Assembly: GCF_050496545.1 (NCBI RefSeq) | Contig: NZ_JBNVZV010000020.1 | Coordinates: 22,563 to 86,562 of the forward strand | Direction: 5' to 3' | DNA length: 64,000 nucleotides | Source: Phycicoccus avicenniae_A | GTDB taxonomy: Bacteria > Actinomycetota > Actinomycetes > Actinomycetales > Dermatophilaceae | Part shown: one piece after another, positions 26,676 through 35,521 of the stretch | Layout: the number at the start of each line of letters is the position of its first letter | How positions within the stretch are numbered: position 1 is the first letter of the stretch | Program-made: the position numbers and the translations under genes | The notes under the pieces: model-generated | What the model was told of the DNA's origin: nothing | The model's input: the letters and a program-made list of their open reading frames with translations, nothing else | The model's database searches: none

Positions 26676-27863
26676 TCAGGGTCGGTCGGCCCCGACCGGC
26701 TCCACGTGCCCCGACGCCACGAGGGCGCTCACCGTCGCGGTGAGGATCCCGTCGGCGTCGGGGTGCGGGCCGTGCTCCGCGACGGCCCGCTCGACGAGCT
26801 CGTCGAGACCGCGCGGCTCCTCCAGGGCGCGCCACACCGTCGAGGCGAGGCCCGGCAGGACCGACGGGACCTGGGCCCGGATGACGAGGCTCGACCCCTG
26901 CGCGTGCACGGCGTGCTGGAACGAGGTGCGGCACACCGGGCCCTGACCCGTCCAGCCCTCCACCGTCACCGGGGGCGACGGGGGCGACGGGGGCGACGGG
27001 GGCGCGTCGTCGTCCTCGAGCAGCGCCGGCTCGTCCCCGCGCTCGCACGCCCACGCGACCGGCTCCTCGTCCGCGCCGCGCCCCTCGGCGAGCCCGCGGA
27101 CCAGCTCGACGCACTCGGCGATCTCGGCGTAGTGCAGTCGCCACGGGCCGCCCCCCGCGGTGAGGGCGGAGCAGACGGCCTCCATCGGGTGCTCCAGCCG
27201 GAGCAGCGCGGAGGTCTGGGGGACGACCTCGGCGAGCGCCTCGACGAGCGGGACCCGCTCCAGCCGCGATGCCTGCGCGGCCGGGTCGCGGGAGAGGAGG
27301 ACCAGCGCGGCCAGGTGCAGCTCGGCCGGGGCCCGCACCAGCCCGAGCTCGTCGGGGCCGGACTCGGTCTTGTCGAAGGGGTCCGTGGGGTCGTGCAGCA
27401 CGGACAGCGGCTTGGCCCAGGGCCGGACGGTCAGGTCGTCCTCGACGGCGACCGTCTCGTCCGACACGTACCCGAGGTGCGCACCCAGGACCCGGGCCGC
27501 CGTCGTCTTCCCCGTGCCGGATGCCGCGACGAGGGCGACGGTCGCCCCGTCCGGCGCGCTCACGCCCGCCGCGTGGAGCAGGAGGCACTGCCCGGTGCGG
27601 CGGTGGATGGAGGCCATCGTCAGGGCCCGGGACAGGAGGTAGGGCAGCTCCGCGTCCGAGGCGCGGTGGGGCACACCGGCCAGCGACAGCAGGCCGTCGG
27701 CGCGCCCGACCACGTAGGGCCGGACCTCACCCTCCGGTGCCGGGCCGCTCGCCGCCCGGGTCCAGAGCGCCCGGACCCGGCCGGCCATCGGCTCGCCGAG
27801 GCCGTCGACGTCGAGCGACCACGCCGCGCCGAAGGCGTCCACGAGCAGGGGGCCACCCGTCAC
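26676..27863 (-). CDS. HprK-like ATPase fused to a PqqD-like C-terminal domain
   Basis: A 395-aa protein. Residues about 90-150 carry HprK-kinase-like marks: LLLHAAGV, Walker A AASGTGKTT (113-121) and GYVSDETVAV with the acidic SDE. A PPSPPSPPSPP linker, encoded by 9-bp tandem repeats near 26970, separates it from a C-terminal domain of about 70 residues (LPGLASTVWRALEEPRGLDE ... TATVSALVASGHVEPVG) with the helix pattern of PqqD-type peptide-recognition elements. HprK-like proteins next to such elements occur in RiPP gene clusters, some as peptide kinases. GTG 27863 overlaps the upstream kinase-like gene by 4 nt. No precursor peptide gene was found. Confidence 0.72.
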   Translation of the reverse strand: MTGGPLLVDAFGAAWSLDVDGLGEPMAGRVRALWTRAASGPAPEGEVRPYVVGRADGLLSLAGVPHRASDAELPYLLSRALTMASIHRRTGQCLLLHAAGVSAPDGATVALVAASGTGKTTAARVLGAHLGYVSDETVAVEDDLTVRPWAKPLSVLHDPTDPFDKTESGPDELGLVRAPAELHLAALVLLSRDPAAQASRLERVPLVEALAEVVPQTSALLRLEHPMEAVCSALTAGGGPWRLHYAEIAECVELVRGLAEGRGADEEPVAWACERGDEPALLEDDDAPPSPPSPPSPPVTVEGWTGQGPVCRTSFQHAVHAQGSSLVIRAQVPSVLPGLASTVWRALEEPRGLDELVERAVAEHGPHPDADGILTATVSALVASGHVEPVGADRP

Positions 27864-28642
27864 GACCGCGACCCTCCCGTGTACCGCGACGCGGCGTCGA
27901 GCGACTGGCGGACGTAGGAGCCCCCGAAGAGGACGGCGTGCAGGAGGAGGGGGTGGACCTGGTGCAGGAGGACGCGGTCGCGCCAGCCGTCGGTGAGCGG
28001 TGCGGCCTCGTCGTAGGCGGCCAGCACCCGGTCGAGGTGCGGGGCGCCGAAGAGGAGGAGCATCGCGAGGTCGGCCTCGCGGTGACCGCCGTGGGCGGCC
28101 GGGTCGATGAGCACCGCGCTCTCGGGCGTCCAGACGACGTTGCCGGACCAGAGGTCGCCGTGCAGGCGGGACGGGACCTCGCCGGTGTCGAGCGCGCCGC
28201 CGGCGACGACGGCGGCGAAGCGCTCGAGCGCGGTGACGGCGGCCGGGTCGAGGACCCCCCGATCGGACCCGAGCCGGACCAGCGGCAGCACGCGGGCCTC
28301 GGCGAGGAACGGGCCCCAGGCATCCCAGTGCCCGAGCGGCAGCGGGAGCGGCTCGCTGAGCGGGCCGAGCCAGCCGTCCCCGGACCAGCCCTCCGGCGCC
28401 GCGCCGAAACCCGGGGCACCGGCGGCATGGGTCGTGGCGAGGCCGCGCCCGAGCGCCTCCGCGTGGGCGGGTGTGGCGGGCGCGTCGTCGAGCATCGGCA
28501 GCTCGAGGTGGTCCTCACCGACGCCGAGCACCTCGGCGACCCGCGCGCCGTCGTCGACGGCGAGCCAGCCCAGTCCCGCGGCCTCCCACCGGAAGTACCC
28601 CGGGGGCGCGCTGACCGAGGACTTGCGGTACCGGCGCGGCAT
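27860..28642 (-). CDS. fructosamine kinase family phosphotransferase
   Basis: A 260-aa small-molecule kinase. Marks: RWEAAGLGWLA, LELPMLDDA, a GRGLATTHAAG helix, LHGDLWSGNVVW (catalytic Asp loop), ESAVLIDPAAHGGHREADLA (metal-binding Asp) and HPLLLHAVLFG near the end. The family phosphorylates ketosamines on glycated proteins or amines, so that the sugar adduct falls off. ATG 28642 opens the two-gene leftward operon with the HprK/PqqD-like protein. Coupled overlap suggests they work in one process, but the substrate is unknown. Confidence 0.85.
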   Translation of the reverse strand: MPRRYRKSSVSAPPGYFRWEAAGLGWLAVDDGARVAEVLGVGEDHLELPMLDDAPATPAHAEALGRGLATTHAAGAPGFGAAPEGWSGDGWLGPLSEPLPLPLGHWDAWGPFLAEARVLPLVRLGSDRGVLDPAAVTALERFAAVVAGGALDTGEVPSRLHGDLWSGNVVWTPESAVLIDPAAHGGHREADLAMLLLFGAPHLDRVLAAYDEAAPLTDGWRDRVLLHQVHPLLLHAVLFGGSYVRQSLDAASRYTGGSRS

Positions 28643-28732
28643 GGGCCCATCGTCGCATCCCGGGGAGGCTGACCGGAGTCGCTCCCGCGGGCTACAGTCT
28701 GGACGACGGCCCACGTGACCTCGGAGGAAGTC

Positions 28733-29506
28733 ATGACCGACACCCTTTCCCCGCTCCCACCGGACGACGAGGACACCGACCCGAACGCCCTGCTCGAGAG
28801 GTTCACGCAGGAGCTGGGTGGTGTCCTCGAGACGATGGACGAGCTCTCGGACTACCTCGAGCGCGTCGTGCACGCCGTGCGCCGGCACGTCGACGGCTGC
28901 GACGAGGTCGGGGTCACCGTGCTCAGCGGCGACCGCCCGCACACCGCGGCCTACACGACCGTGCAGACCCTCGAGATCGACGCCGCGCAGTACGCCCTCG
29001 ACGAGGGGCCGTGCCTCGACGCCGCGCACACCCGCAAGGAGCAGATGGTGCCCGACCTCTGCACCGACGACGGCCGGTGGCCGCGCTTCGCCGAGATCTC
29101 CCGCCGCGACGGGATGCGCAGCCTCTACGCCGTCCCGCTCGTCAGCGGCGACGAGTGCGTCGGCGCGATCAACCTCTACGCCTGGGCCACCAACGCCTTC
29201 GACGACTTCGACGCCGCCCTCGTGCGCGTCGCGGCCAGCCGGTGCGCCGACGCGGTGGTCGCCGTCACCGCCCTCGACGGCATGCGCCGGCTCGCCGGCC
29301 AGCTCGAGCAGGCGATGGCCAGCCGGGCCGTCATCGAGCAGGCCAAGGGCGTCATCATGGCGCTGCGCGGTGTCCCCGAGCACGACGCCTTCGAGGTGCT
29401 GCGCAAGACCTCGCAGGACCGCAACGTCAAGGTGCGGGTGCTCGCCGACGAGGTGGTGCGCGGCGTGGTCGCCGGCAGCCCGGGGCCGGGGGCGTCGGAG
29501 CGCTGA
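28733..29506 (+). CDS. GAF and ANTAR domain regulator
   Basis: A 257-aa cytoplasmic protein: a GAF sensor domain (about 30-180, with DEGPCLDAAHTRKEQMVPDL and YAVPLVSGDECVGAINLYA) and an ANTAR domain (about 190-245, QLEQAMASRAVIEQAKGVIM and VLRKTSQDRNVKVRVLADEV). ANTAR domains bind dual-hexaloop RNA hairpins and prevent transcription termination; GAF-ANTAR proteins are common in actinobacteria. GGAGGA is 6 nt before ATG 28733, and TACAGT (28693-28698) is a plausible -10 box. No two-loop target hairpin was identified nearby. Confidence 0.92.
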   Translation: MTDTLSPLPPDDEDTDPNALLERFTQELGGVLETMDELSDYLERVVHAVRRHVDGCDEVGVTVLSGDRPHTAAYTTVQTLEIDAAQYALDEGPCLDAAHTRKEQMVPDLCTDDGRWPRFAEISRRDGMRSLYAVPLVSGDECVGAINLYAWATNAFDDFDAALVRVAASRCADAVVAVTALDGMRRLAGQLEQAMASRAVIEQAKGVIMALRGVPEHDAFEVLRKTSQDRNVKVRVLADEVVRGVVAGSPGPGASER

Positions 29507-29529
29507 CACCGGTGTCCTAGAGTCGGGTC

Positions 29530-30681
29530 ATGGCGCGACCCCACGCGGCGGCACTCCTCGAGGACGCCTACACCGAGCGCAAGGCGGGCCTGCTCCGGTC
29601 GCGCGGGTGGAGCACCCGCATCGTGCCGTCCACGGGGTACGGCAGCGCGAGCCAGCTGCGCATCTTCGGCCGCGTCATCTTCACGCGGGGCCGTCCCGAG
29701 GACGAGCCGGAGGCGCCGACGTACGCCGCCCGGCTGCGGGCCGTCGAGCTCGAGACCCGGGGCTGGCGCGCCTTCGTCGCCACGCCGGCCACCGAGGAGC
29801 CGGTCACGGTGCGCGTCAACGAGCGGCTCGTGACGACCCGCACCGACCGCGGCGGGTTCGTCGACCTCGTCATCCGGGGGCACGGGCTGACCCCGGGCTG
29901 GCACCACGTCTACCTGTCCTCGCCGCGCGCGGAGCCGATCGACGTGCCCGTGCTCGTCGTCGGGTCGACGGTGACGCACGGCATCATCTCCGACATCGAC
30001 GACACGGTGCTGTCGACGTCACTGCCCCGCCCGATGATCGCGGCGTGGAACACCTTCCTGCGCTCGGAGGGCGCCCGCCGCCCGGTGCCGGGGATGGCGA
30101 CGATGTACCGCGAGCTGCTGGCCGCCCAGCCCGGGGCGCCGGTGGTCTACCTCTCGACGGGGGCGTGGAACACCGCGCCCCAGCTGACCCGCTTCCTGCG
30201 GCGCAACGGCTACCCGGCCGGCCCGATGCTCCTCACCGACTGGGGGCCGACGAACACCGGATGGTTCCGCTCGGGCCAGGAGCACAAGCGGGCCCAGCTG
30301 CACCGGCTGGCCCGCGAGCTGCCGAACGTGAAGTGGCTCCTCGTCGGTGACGACGGGCAGCACGACCCGCGGCTGTACACCGACTTCGCGGCGGCGCGGC
30401 CGGACCGGGTGCGCGGCATCGCGATCCGTGAGCTGACGGCCGGTGAGCAGGTGCTGAGCCACGTCATCCCGGTGGCGACCGACGACATCGCGCCGGCACC
30501 GACCGAGCGGCTCGAGGTGCCGGTGGTGCGCGGTCCGGACGGTTACGAGCTGCGGCGTCGGGTGGAGGGGCTGTGGCACGAGGAGGTCCGGCCGCGCACG
30601 CTGCGCGAGTACGCCTCGACCGTCGTCACCGACCTCGACGACCCGCCCGAGTACGTCCTCGAGGGGCCGGACGAGCGCTGA
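29530..30681 (+). CDS. App1-type phosphatase domain protein (DUF2183)
   Basis: A 383-aa protein. The N-terminal 150 residues form a beta-rich region of DUF2183-type proteins. A HAD-like catalytic core begins SDIDDTV (D155, D157), followed by VPGMATMYRELL, VYLSTGAWNTAPQL, TDWGPTNTGWFRSG and LLVGDDGQHDPRLY. Yeast App1 with this domain is a phosphatidate phosphatase at actin patches; bacterial substrates are unknown, and a phosphatidate-like lipid phosphate is plausible. ATG 29530 is 6 nt after TAGAGT (29518-29523) without a Shine-Dalgarno sequence, so it is leaderless. The 21-bp tandem array begins about 50 nt after its stop. Confidence 0.87.
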   Translation: MARPHAAALLEDAYTERKAGLLRSRGWSTRIVPSTGYGSASQLRIFGRVIFTRGRPEDEPEAPTYAARLRAVELETRGWRAFVATPATEEPVTVRVNERLVTTRTDRGGFVDLVIRGHGLTPGWHHVYLSSPRAEPIDVPVLVVGSTVTHGIISDIDDTVLSTSLPRPMIAAWNTFLRSEGARRPVPGMATMYRELLAAQPGAPVVYLSTGAWNTAPQLTRFLRRNGYPAGPMLLTDWGPTNTGWFRSGQEHKRAQLHRLARELPNVKWLLVGDDGQHDPRLYTDFAAARPDRVRGIAIRELTAGEQVLSHVIPVATDDIAPAPTERLEVPVVRGPDGYELRRRVEGLWHEEVRPRTLREYASTVVTDLDDPPEYVLEGPDER

Positions 30682-30730
30682 GGTGTCCGGCTCGGTCGAG
30701 AGGCCGGGCTCGGATGGGTCCGTCCCCCGG

Positions 30731-30835
30731 ACTCCGGTCGCAGCGTCCGGTATCCCGGTCGCGGCGACCGGTATCCCGGTCGCGGGGTCCGGTATCGCGG
30801 TCGCGGGGTCCGGAATCCCGGTCGCGGCGACTGCA
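30731..30835 (+). repeat. 21-bp tandem repeat array, locus 1 (5 units)
   Basis: Units start at 30731, 30752, 30773, 30794 and 30815. The consensus opens ATCCCGGTCGCGG and ends in GACCGGT or GTCCGGT. Units differ at a few positions, mainly the first and fourth. The array lies between the convergent App1-type and GH35 genes and shares period and core with the array at 54672-54818. Many units contain a GGTC-N5-GACC dyad. It also reads open as heptapeptides on both strands, but lacks a start, ribosome site or homology that would mark a gene. Confidence 0.85.
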
Positions 30836-30891
30836 TCCTGGGAGGACACCCTCCACCCGGCAGGTGGCGGGCCCGGCCTTCCCGGCGTGGT

Positions 30892-33285
30892 TCAGCCCAG
30901 GTGCACGGTGAGCGGGGCGGCCGGATCGACGGGCGTGACCCGCACGCATCCCTCCGGCCCCTCGCCCAGGGTGTACGCGTCGTCCGGTCGCACCGGGGTC
31001 CCGGCCGCGAGGTCGACGTGACCCGGCCCGTCCCCCACACCGAGCAGCGGACGGAACCGGATGGCTCCGTCCTCGACCCCGGCGACCTCCCCCGTCCCAC
31101 CGACGACGCGCACCCCGCCGATGCCGAGGCCGAGCGGCAGCAGGTGCCCCGACCGCGCCGGCACCTGCAGTGGCCCGCCCGCGAGCACCTGCCCGTCGAC
31201 GGTCACCTCGACCGGCATCGCGGCCCCCGAGAGGTTGATGACGTGCAGCGCCCGCTGGCCGTCCGCGGAGGCCGTCGTCGTCGTGAGAACGCCCGGCCAC
31301 GGCGTGCGCGTCGAGACGCCGGGTGATGCCCCGAGCCGCTCGACCGCGCGCGCGAACAGCTCACGGCTGGAGGGCAGCTCGGCGGCGAGCAGCACCACGC
31401 GTCCTGACCCCACGGGCACGTCGACGCCGCACACCACTCCGTAGACGTCGGTGAGCACGACGTCACCGCGGGATGCCGTGAGCTCCTGGCGCCAGCCGAC
31501 CCGCATCTCCGGCCACGGCGCGGCCCAGCCGCGCGCGACGACCGACGGGTAGTGGTGCCCGGTGTCACGGTCGACCTCCCCCGGCTCGATACCCAGCGCG
31601 TCGACGAGGACCGTGCACGGCGTCCCGTCGAGGTCGAGCACGGGCGCGGGCCCGAGCAGCAGCACACCACCGCCGGCCTCCGCGTGCGCCAGCACCCGCT
31701 CCTGCACCGCGCGGGCCAGGTAGCGCCCGGCGCCCAGCACCAGCACCGATCCGGCTCGTGGAGAACGCTCCTCGAGGTGCACCGCACCGAACCGGTACCC
31801 CGCCATGAGCAGAGAGCGGACGAGCGCACGCCGCTGCCCGGCCCCGCGGTGGGCCGCGAGGTCGGTGACGGCGTCCGTCATCAGGTCGGACCCCGGGTGG
31901 TGGTACTCGGTGGCGTAGGCGTCGAGCACCAGGCCGAGCTCGACGTCGTCGTGCTCCTCGTCCATCACCGCGAGCCACGGCTCGTTGGCCCGGACCGCCT
32001 CGATGGTGCGGCGGGTCGCGTCGAAGGCGAAGCCGCGCTGCCCCTCCGGCCCGACCGGGGCCGCCGTGCCGTGCCGCTCACCGGTGAACGAGAGCCGGTC
32101 GTTGCCGTCGCCGACGGGCTCGTCGAGCATCGGGTTGATGCCGCCGGCGAAGAGGTAGTAGTTGACGAGCCGGTTGCCCTGCGCGAGGCACAGCCGCGTC
32201 TTGAGGTCGGTCGTCGAGGGGTCGTACTGCATCTCGGCACCGGCGCCGTAGTCGCCGGAGCCGGCCTCGAACTCCAGCGAGGTCAGCGGCTGGTCCTCGT
32301 CGTGGACGGCGTCCATGAACGCGTTGATGACGTAGAGGTCCGACATCGTCGAGAGGGTGGCCTCGCCCATGTAGTGGTCGCTGCCCGAGACCATGCCCGG
32401 CACACCGGAGTACGTCGAGACGAGCTGGCTGATCCCGATCGGGAAGGGCTGGCCGCTGCCGCCCTCGGTGCCGTGGATGTTCACGAGGAACGGCACGTCG
32501 ACCACCCCGTGCTCCTCGGCCATGGTCCGCAGGGCGCCGACGTAGTCGGCGAAGCGGACGCGCATGAACTCGCCCAGGTCACGCCGCAGCGCACCGGCCC
32601 ACGCCTCCTCGGGGCTCCGGACGGCCTGCGTCCAGCCCTCGGCCCCGGGCTCGACCGGGTAGGGCCCGGACCCGCCGTGCCGCTCCCGCGCCCACCGGCC
32701 GAGGTGCTCCACCAGGTGGTCGGTGAGGTCGGGGGTGTTCGTGACCCAGGCCAGCATCCCGACCTCGTTGTCCAGCTGCACGGCGACGACGTTGCCGCCG
32801 TTCGGCTGCAGCCTCGGCGCGAGCAGCGGCATCACGGCCGCGTACCAGCGCGCGGTCTCCTCGAGGAAGGCCGGCTGGAGGTAGTCGACGGTGCTCGACG
32901 TGGTCGGTGCACCGTCCCAGCCGGACGGCACGACCTCCGGGTGCTCGCGGTACACCCGGTGCGGGATGCCCTCGTTCTTCAGCTCGGCCATGACGAAGGG
33001 TCCGGGGCGGGCGACGAACATCAGGCCGCGCTCGGCGCACAGGTCGACGAAGGCGGCGACGTCACGCTCGGGGCGGGTCCGGCCCTCGACGTCGATGCTC
33101 CCGTCCGGCAGCTCGTGGAAGATCCACGGGATGTACGAGGCGACCGCGGTCAGGCCGGCCTCGACGCACAGGTCGAGACGCTGCTCCCACTCGTCACGCG
33201 CGACGCGGAAGTAGTGCACCTCGCCGGCCATGACGACACGGGGCTCGCCGTCGATCCGGATCTGCTTGCGGGACAGCTCGATCAC
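30892..33285 (-). CDS. beta-galactosidase, glycoside hydrolase family 35
   Basis: A 797-aa enzyme. The TIM barrel (about 1-400) starts with RIDGEPRVVMAGEVHYFRVA, then ARPGPFVMAELKNEG. The acid/base Glu lies in VQLDNEVG and the nucleophile Glu in TSLEFEAGSGDYG, the two signatures of GH35. The second half is beta-rich with an inserted glutamine-amidotransferase-like region (VLVLGAGRYLARAVQERVL). There is no signal peptide, so it acts on imported oligosaccharides, removing terminal beta-galactose. GTG 33285 with AGGAG is 51 nt after the GH3 gene, as third gene of the leftward operon. Real specificity could be another beta-glycoside. Confidence 0.85.
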   Translation of the reverse strand: MIELSRKQIRIDGEPRVVMAGEVHYFRVARDEWEQRLDLCVEAGLTAVASYIPWIFHELPDGSIDVEGRTRPERDVAAFVDLCAERGLMFVARPGPFVMAELKNEGIPHRVYREHPEVVPSGWDGAPTTSSTVDYLQPAFLEETARWYAAVMPLLAPRLQPNGGNVVAVQLDNEVGMLAWVTNTPDLTDHLVEHLGRWARERHGGSGPYPVEPGAEGWTQAVRSPEEAWAGALRRDLGEFMRVRFADYVGALRTMAEEHGVVDVPFLVNIHGTEGGSGQPFPIGISQLVSTYSGVPGMVSGSDHYMGEATLSTMSDLYVINAFMDAVHDEDQPLTSLEFEAGSGDYGAGAEMQYDPSTTDLKTRLCLAQGNRLVNYYLFAGGINPMLDEPVGDGNDRLSFTGERHGTAAPVGPEGQRGFAFDATRRTIEAVRANEPWLAVMDEEHDDVELGLVLDAYATEYHHPGSDLMTDAVTDLAAHRGAGQRRALVRSLLMAGYRFGAVHLEERSPRAGSVLVLGAGRYLARAVQERVLAHAEAGGGVLLLGPAPVLDLDGTPCTVLVDALGIEPGEVDRDTGHHYPSVVARGWAAPWPEMRVGWRQELTASRGDVVLTDVYGVVCGVDVPVGSGRVVLLAAELPSSRELFARAVERLGASPGVSTRTPWPGVLTTTTASADGQRALHVINLSGAAMPVEVTVDGQVLAGGPLQVPARSGHLLPLGLGIGGVRVVGGTGEVAGVEDGAIRFRPLLGVGDGPGHVDLAAGTPVRPDDAYTLGEGPEGCVRVTPVDPAAPLTVHLG

Positions 33286-33336
33286 GCGGGAATCACTCCT
33301 GGGGTGGGGTGCGTGGGATGGGCGGTCGGGTCGGGG

Positions 33337-35520
33337 TCAGGCGAGGGTGAGGGTCGTCCGCCGCAGCGTCGCGGAGTCCGGACCGGTCAGGAGGACGATC
33401 TCCCCCGAGTCCACGCGCTCGGTGAGGTCACGGCCCGTGTACGCGAAGTCGACGGCCGACACCTCCACCTCGACCTCACGGCTCTCGCCCGGGGCCAGCT
33501 CGACCGAGCGCCAGGCGACGAGCTCGACCTCCGGCCGGGTCACGTCGGCCACGGGATCGTGCGCGTACACCTGGACGAGCTCGCGGCAGGGACGGGAGCC
33601 GGTGTTGGACACCGTGACCCGTACGGTGGCGCGGCCGCCGTCGACGGGGGTGGTCGCCGGCTCGACGGTGGGCTCCCCGTACTCGACGGTCGTGTACGAC
33701 AGCCCGTACCCGAACGGCAGCCGGCTGTGGGTGAGCGCGTCGACGTACCGCCCCTCGAACCGGTCCCGCTCGACCGGGATCGGTCGGCCGGTCGGGCGCT
33801 GGTGGGTGCTCGTCGGCAGGTGGCCGACCGAGAGCGGGAAGGTCATCGGCAGCCGGCCGTGCGGCTCGACGTCGCCGACGAGCACGTCCGCCAGCGCGGA
33901 GCCGGCCTCCACCCCGGGGTGCCACACGACCACCACCGCGGCGGCGAGGTCGAGCACCTCGGTCAGGTCGAGCGGGCGCCCCGTGTAGACGACGGCGACG
34001 ACCGGCGTCCCGAGGGCCACCACGTGGCGCAGCACGTCGAGCTGACCGGGCGGCAGCCCGATGTCGGTGACGCACCGGTCCTCCCCCGAGCGCCCGCGGT
34101 GCTCGCCGAGCAGCAGGACGGCGGTCGTGGCGCGGCGGGCGAGCTCGAGCACCTGGTCCGGGAAGCGGCCGTCGAGCACGTCGAGCCGCTCGCCGAACGG
34201 CGTCCCGGACGCCTCCCCGAACCGCGCGCGCAGGGCATCCGCGGGGCTCACGACCTCCTCGCCGCGCCCGTCGAGGACCCACGTGCCGAGCAGGGCGTCG
34301 CCCTCGTCGACGAAGCCGCCGGAGAGCAGCACGCGGCCCTCGCCGGAGGGGTCGAGCGGCAGGACGCCGTCGTTCTTCACGAGCACGTGCGCCGCCTGCG
34401 CCGCCCGGCGCGCCAGCGCCCGGGTCGCGTCCGTGGGAGCGGGGCTGCCCTCGAGGTCGCCCGCGTACGGGTGCTCGAAGAGCCCGAGCCGCACCTTGAG
34501 CCGCAGCACCCGGCGTACGGCCTCGTCGAGCAGGGACTCCTCGACCTCCCCGGAGTGCACGAGGTCGGCGAGGTGCGCCGTGTAGGCGTCGCTGCACATG
34601 TCGAGGTCGACCCCGGCCTCGATGGCCAGCCGGGCCGCGTCCCGCAGGTCTCCGGCCACTCCCTGGCGCACGAGCTGCCCGACGCCGCCCCAGTCCGCGA
34701 CGACGACGCCGTCGAAGCCCCACTCGTCCTTGAGCACCTCGCGCAGCAGCCGCCGGTGCGCGTGCATCGGGGTGCCGTCGACGTCGTTGAACGCGGCCAT
34801 CACCGTGGTCACGCCGGCGCGCACGGCATCCCGGAACGGCCGCAGGTGCAGGTTCCGCAGGGTGTTCTCGCCGACCGACACGGTGTTGTAGTCGCGCCCG
34901 CCGGTGGAGAGGCCGTAGCCGACGTAGTGCTTGGCACAGGAGGCGAGCCGCCGACGGTCGGTGAGGTCCTCGCCCTGGAACCCGCGCACCATCCCCGCGG
35001 CCAGCCGGCCGGCGAGCACCGGCTGCTCACCGAGCGACTCCGCCACCCGGCCCCAGCGCGGCTCCTCGGAGACGTCCATCATCGGGGCGAAGGTCCACGC
35101 GACGCCCTCGAGCGTCGCCTCGGCGGCGGCGACCCGGGCGCACTCCTCGGCCAGCTCCTCGTCGAACGCGGCGGCCATCCCGAGGGGGATGGGGAAGACC
35201 GTGCGGTGGCCGTGGATGACATCCCGGCCGAAGAGCAACGGGATGCCGAGGCGCGACTCCTCGACCGCGAGCCGTTGTGCCGCATCGATGTTGGCGACGA
35301 GCATCCCCTCGTCCCGCTCGTTGCCGGCGGTGGCGCCCGACGCGTAGAGGCTGGAGGACACCGCCCCGCTCCGGATGGCGTCCTCGTCGTCCGGGGTGAT
35401 GTTGGCGACCTGGTGGGTCTGGCCGACCTTCTCCTCGAGGGTCATCACGGCGAGCAGCGCCTCGACGCGCTCCTCCGTGCCGAGGGCAGGGTCGAGCCAC
35501 GGGCGGTCGGTGCCGGTCAT
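33337..35520 (-). CDS. beta-glucosidase, glycoside hydrolase family 3
   Basis: A 727-aa GH3 enzyme: N-terminal barrel with IPLLFGRDVIHGHRTVFPIP, CAKHYVGYG and the nucleophile Asp in VVVADWGGVG, a C-terminal alpha/beta sandwich (ALARRAAQAAHVLVKNDGVLPL, LLGEHRGRSGEDR) and a fibronectin III-like end (LPFGYGLSYTTVEY). It lacks a signal peptide. Such enzymes release glucose from the non-reducing end of beta-glucosides; the counterpart in the Listeria sophorooligosaccharide operon acts on sophorose. It starts 1 nt after the GH94 stop, in the same operon, so the two probably act on the same imported oligosaccharide. Confidence 0.9.
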   Translation of the reverse strand: MTGTDRPWLDPALGTEERVEALLAVMTLEEKVGQTHQVANITPDDEDAIRSGAVSSSLYASGATAGNERDEGMLVANIDAAQRLAVEESRLGIPLLFGRDVIHGHRTVFPIPLGMAAAFDEELAEECARVAAAEATLEGVAWTFAPMMDVSEEPRWGRVAESLGEQPVLAGRLAAGMVRGFQGEDLTDRRRLASCAKHYVGYGLSTGGRDYNTVSVGENTLRNLHLRPFRDAVRAGVTTVMAAFNDVDGTPMHAHRRLLREVLKDEWGFDGVVVADWGGVGQLVRQGVAGDLRDAARLAIEAGVDLDMCSDAYTAHLADLVHSGEVEESLLDEAVRRVLRLKVRLGLFEHPYAGDLEGSPAPTDATRALARRAAQAAHVLVKNDGVLPLDPSGEGRVLLSGGFVDEGDALLGTWVLDGRGEEVVSPADALRARFGEASGTPFGERLDVLDGRFPDQVLELARRATTAVLLLGEHRGRSGEDRCVTDIGLPPGQLDVLRHVVALGTPVVAVVYTGRPLDLTEVLDLAAAVVVVWHPGVEAGSALADVLVGDVEPHGRLPMTFPLSVGHLPTSTHQRPTGRPIPVERDRFEGRYVDALTHSRLPFGYGLSYTTVEYGEPTVEPATTPVDGGRATVRVTVSNTGSRPCRELVQVYAHDPVADVTRPEVELVAWRSVELAPGESREVEVEVSAVDFAYTGRDLTERVDSGEIVLLTGPDSATLRRTTLTLA

Positions 35521-35521
35521 G

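Noticed and set aside
30731..30835. CRISPR array
   Set aside because: Units are directly contiguous with no spacers, have a 21-bp period and no cas genes are near. The same applies to 54672-54818.
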